From NCBI GenBank assembly GCA_030631875.1, contig DAOVKH010000094.1, positions 1 through 6,913 on the forward strand: a stretch of 6,913 bases of DNA, read 5' to 3'. Shown here piece by piece: positions 4,665-6,913 of the stretch (position 1 is its first letter; each line of letters begins with the position of its first letter). This DNA comes from Deltaproteobacteria bacterium. Its GTDB lineage: Bacteria; Desulfobacterota; GWC2-55-46; DRQE01. Position numbers and translations under genes: made by a program. Under the pieces are notes generated by a model. That model had not been told where the DNA came from. It did no database searches and saw nothing but the letters and a program-made list of their open reading frames with translations.

Positions 4665-6065
4665 ATGATTACTAAACTGAGCCCAGAGGCAAAGGTCGGA
4701 ATATTCGTATTCGCAGGTCTCGTCCTGCTCGTATATATGTCTCTTCGTATTGGCGGCATGAGCTTTGGTCAGGAAGAAGGCTATAACCTTAAGGTCAGGC
4801 TCGCCAACATATCAGGGCTTGCCGATGACGCCTCGGTAAGGATAGCCGGCGTTGAGGTAGGGCGCGTGCAAGATATAGCGCTCGAAGATAACATCGCCGT
4901 CCTTGGCATCAGGGTCAAGCCCGATATACGCGTAGGAGAAGACTTTACGGCCGCCATCAGAACGCGCGGCCTACTTGGAGAAAAATTCTTAGAGCTCGTC
5001 CCGGGCGCGCCAGGTGCCCGTACCCTTAATGACGGCGAAGAGATAGTGCGCGTTAAGACCTCCATGGATATAGAAAAACTCGTCGGTGTGCTAACGGACG
5101 TAGCAACCGACGTTAAGTTGGTAACGGCCTCACTCAGTAACGTACTTGGCGGTAAAGAGGGAGAGCAGACACTGCGTAATATCGTAGATAACATCGAGAG
5201 CATCACATTCAGAATAGACAGCCTCGTGGCACGCAACGATGCCGAATTGAGCGAGGCCATCGCCAACCTGAATACGTTCTCAAAGTCCATAACAGAGGTC
5301 GCCGATTCACTGAATGCCGTGATAGACGAGAACCGAGGGAACTTCAAGGACGGTATTGAAAACATGAAGACGGCAAGTACAAAGCTCGATCAGGTCCTCG
5401 GCGCTATCACAGAGGTTACCGACAAGGTAAACTCCGGCGAGGGCACAATCGCAAGGCTCCTTAACGACCCCGAAACGCACGACAATATAAACGAAACACT
5501 CACAGGGATAAATAAGTTCCTCACTAAGGCCGAGAGCTTCCGCACCTATGTATCCTACAAAGGCGAATACCTCTTTGACGCAGGCGACATGAAGAGCTAC
5601 TTCTCGGTAAAGATACAGCCAAAGAGCGATAAGTTCTACCTAATAGAAATCGTAGACGATCCGCGCGGCAGTATAGATCGCAAGACCGTGGAGCTTAACC
5701 CCGGCACAACCACCGAGATAATCACCACAAAGGACGAGATAAAGTTCTCGGCTCAGATAGCAAAGCGTTTCCGAAACACCACCTTCAGGGGCGGACTCAT
5801 CGAGTCGACAGGAGGAGGAGGGCTTGACTACCACATGCTCGACGACAAACTTCGCTTTAGCTTCGACGCATTCGACTTTGACGACGAGAGAAGCCCTCAC
5901 CTAAAGGCCGGGCTTACATATAATATAAATAAGTTCATTATAATGACAGGCGGATACGACCACTTCCTGAGCGACGAGGGGCTTGAATCCCCCTACTTCG
6001 GCCTTGGCATAAGGTTTGAGGATGAGGATCTAAAGTACCTCTTATCTAGCGTACCGTCGCTATAA
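4665..6065 (+). CDS. mlaD: MlaD-like MCE-domain protein with extended beta-rich C-terminus
   Basis: This 466-residue periplasmic lipid-binding subunit is anchored by one N-terminal membrane helix (about 11-29). A single MCE domain follows (about 39-115: YNLKVRLANISGLADDASVR, GVEVGRVQDI, TRGLLGEKFLEL). Residues about 130-290 are mostly helical and probably coiled-coil, including the GEGTIARLLNDPE motif common after MCE domains. From about Phe292 to the end the sequence changes to alternating, aromatic-rich beta strands (YVSYKGEYLF, FRGGLIESTGGGG, LRFSFDAFDF, YFGLGIRFEDEDLKYLL). E. coli MlaD is about 183 residues, so this is far longer. GAGG (4651-4654) is 10 nt before the ATG. It follows mlaF by 26 nt; no mlaC or mlaB lies in the window. 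The C-terminal part may reach or sit in the outer membrane, which is an inference. Confidence 0.9.
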   Translation: MITKLSPEAKVGIFVFAGLVLLVYMSLRIGGMSFGQEEGYNLKVRLANISGLADDASVRIAGVEVGRVQDIALEDNIAVLGIRVKPDIRVGEDFTAAIRTRGLLGEKFLELVPGAPGARTLNDGEEIVRVKTSMDIEKLVGVLTDVATDVKLVTASLSNVLGGKEGEQTLRNIVDNIESITFRIDSLVARNDAELSEAIANLNTFSKSITEVADSLNAVIDENRGNFKDGIENMKTASTKLDQVLGAITEVTDKVNSGEGTIARLLNDPETHDNINETLTGINKFLTKAESFRTYVSYKGEYLFDAGDMKSYFSVKIQPKSDKFYLIEIVDDPRGSIDRKTVELNPGTTTEIITTKDEIKFSAQIAKRFRNTTFRGGLIESTGGGGLDYHMLDDKLRFSFDAFDFDDERSPHLKAGLTYNINKFIIMTGGYDHFLSDEGLESPYFGLGIRFEDEDLKYLLSSVPSL

Positions 6066-6097
6066 CCTTTAAGTAATGAGCAACGAGCCGAACCCCC

Positions 6098-6913
6098 ATG
6101 GTTACAGATAATACTACTTACGGTGTAGCCATAGACCTCGGCACGACTACGATAGCAGGAAGCCTCGTAGAGCTTCGCACCCAGAAGTCCATTAAGAGCA
6201 CCTCACTGCCAAACCCGCAATCCGAGTATGGTAAGGATGTCATCTCGCGCATAGAGGCCGTCGGCAACGACCCGGAGGCCCTCGATAGACTCCAATGGCT
6301 TGTCGCTGAAGCAATCTCAAAGATAATAAAGAACTTAACGAATGACGACGAAGCTACCTTGGGGGCTATTACCCATATAACCGTAGCCGGAAACTCGGTG
6401 ATGGAACATATACTTCACGGCGTTTCGCCTGAGCCTATGGGACAAATCCCCTACAGGCCTACCTTTAAAGAGCCCCGCTCGGTAAAGGCTAAAGAGATCG
6501 GCATTAACCTAAACGCCGCCACAGAACTATACACCCTGCCGATGGTAGGCGGCTTTGTCGGCGGCGACGCAGTCGCCGCGACCGTTGCGCTTGGCATCGA
6601 CAACGCAAACCTTGACGACGGTAATATCCTTGCAATTGATATCGGCACAAATACCGAAATAATCTTATCGGCCGAAGGCAGGCTAATGGCAACGGCCGCG
6701 GCCGCAGGGCCGGCCTTCGAAGGCGGCGAGATAGCTTCAGGCATGACGGCAGAGGCGGGTGCTATATCGGCGATAACCATCGATGGCGACGATATAAAGC
6801 TCGCCATAATCGGAGACGTTAAGAAGCCCAAAGGAATATGCGGCTCAGGGCTTATCAGTACCGTTAGCGAACTCCTTAAGGCAGGCATTATAGACGAGAG
6901 CGGGCGCATAAAA
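6098..6913 (+). CDS. ASKHA-domain protein (DUF4445, RACo/RamA-like corrinoid activation family), 3' end outside window
   Basis: The frame is open from ATG 6098 to the window end (272 codons). It begins at once with an actin-like/hexokinase-type ATP-binding fold: phosphate-1 motif YGVAIDLGTTTIAG (8-21), NPQ, ITVAGNSVMEH (Asn99), GGFVGGDAVAA (Asp157), phosphate-2 motif AIDIGTNTEIIL (Asp181 onward), AAAAGPAFEGGEI and GICGSGL (Cys248). This pattern is that of the C-terminal part of reductive activators of corrinoid proteins such as RACo, which couple ATP hydrolysis to low-potential electron delivery. The N-terminal 2Fe-2S ferredoxin and linker found in RACo are absent; RamA-type proteins instead carry Fe-S domains at the C-terminus, which is not visible here. 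The next in-frame codons upstream run to a stop at 6077-6079, so 6098 is the only start. No good Shine-Dalgarno precedes it. It follows mlaD by 32 nt. Confidence 0.85.
   Translation, partial: MVTDNTTYGVAIDLGTTTIAGSLVELRTQKSIKSTSLPNPQSEYGKDVISRIEAVGNDPEALDRLQWLVAEAISKIIKNLTNDDEATLGAITHITVAGNSVMEHILHGVSPEPMGQIPYRPTFKEPRSVKAKEIGINLNAATELYTLPMVGGFVGGDAVAATVALGIDNANLDDGNILAIDIGTNTEIILSAEGRLMATAAAAGPAFEGGEIASGMTAEAGAISAITIDGDDIKLAIIGDVKKPKGICGSGLISTVSELLKAGIIDESGRIK

Noticed and set aside
4781..5365. Minus-strand open frame of about 194 codons opposite mlaD
   Set aside because: It is a low-complexity Ser/Thr-rich shadow of the MCE coding region, with no supporting start context.
6451..6909. Minus-strand open frame opposite the last gene
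   Set aside because: The + strand carries clear ASKHA motifs over the same bases; the antisense translation is Ala/Ser/Pro-rich and featureless.

Overview
The window reads as a stretch of chromosome from a Gram-negative (outer-membrane-bearing) bacterium, most likely a deltaproteobacterial/Desulfobacterota-type lineage. This is an inference from gene content. A separate atpB-atpE cluster (a and c subunits without the rest of the F1Fo genes directly downstream), an F-type c subunit with a signal-peptide-like extension, an RpoH-type sigma factor with the N-terminus typical of that group, an MCE/Mla transport cluster and a DUF4445 ASKHA protein all point the same way. Base composition is intermediate. 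Isoleucine is very often ATA and arginine often CGC or AGG. No transposase, integrase, CRISPR, rRNA or tRNA was seen.

Layout, all on the + strand. Positions 1-213: the 3' end of atpB. 214-287: a short gap with an 8-bp hairpin. 288-650: atpE, followed by a clear intrinsic terminator (693-740). 741-932: an exact-consensus sigma-70 promoter (TTGACA, 17 bp, TATAAT) and a structured leader for an rpoH-like sigma factor (933-1748). A 23-nt near-repeat lies once in the leader and once over the start of the gene. 1749-1958: an intergenic stretch with a good promoter candidate. Then a compact transcription unit: alr (1959-3080), mlaE (3077-3847, ATGA overlap), mlaF (3892-4638), mlaD (4665-6065) and a 5'-partial-length ASKHA/RACo-like gene that runs off the right edge (6098-6913). 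No terminator was found between alr and the window end.

How the genes fit together: the left part belongs to the membrane sector of the ATP synthase. The middle is a stress-type sigma factor with its own strong promoter. The right part is envelope biogenesis: alanine racemase supplies D-Ala for peptidoglycan, and MlaE/MlaF/MlaD form an ABC-type lipid transporter between inner and outer membranes. MlaC and MlaB are absent, and MlaD carries a long beta-rich C-terminal extension. The last gene resembles ATP-dependent reductive activators of corrinoid proteins but lacks the usual N-terminal ferredoxin domain.

The window is mostly ordinary housekeeping DNA. The items most worth a second look are the divergent sigma factor (altered region 2.4/RpoH box and no evident region 3 domain), its repeat-bearing leader, the extended MlaD, the ion-binding signature of the c subunit, and the stand-alone ASKHA protein. 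I did not see convincing evidence for a wholly new system.
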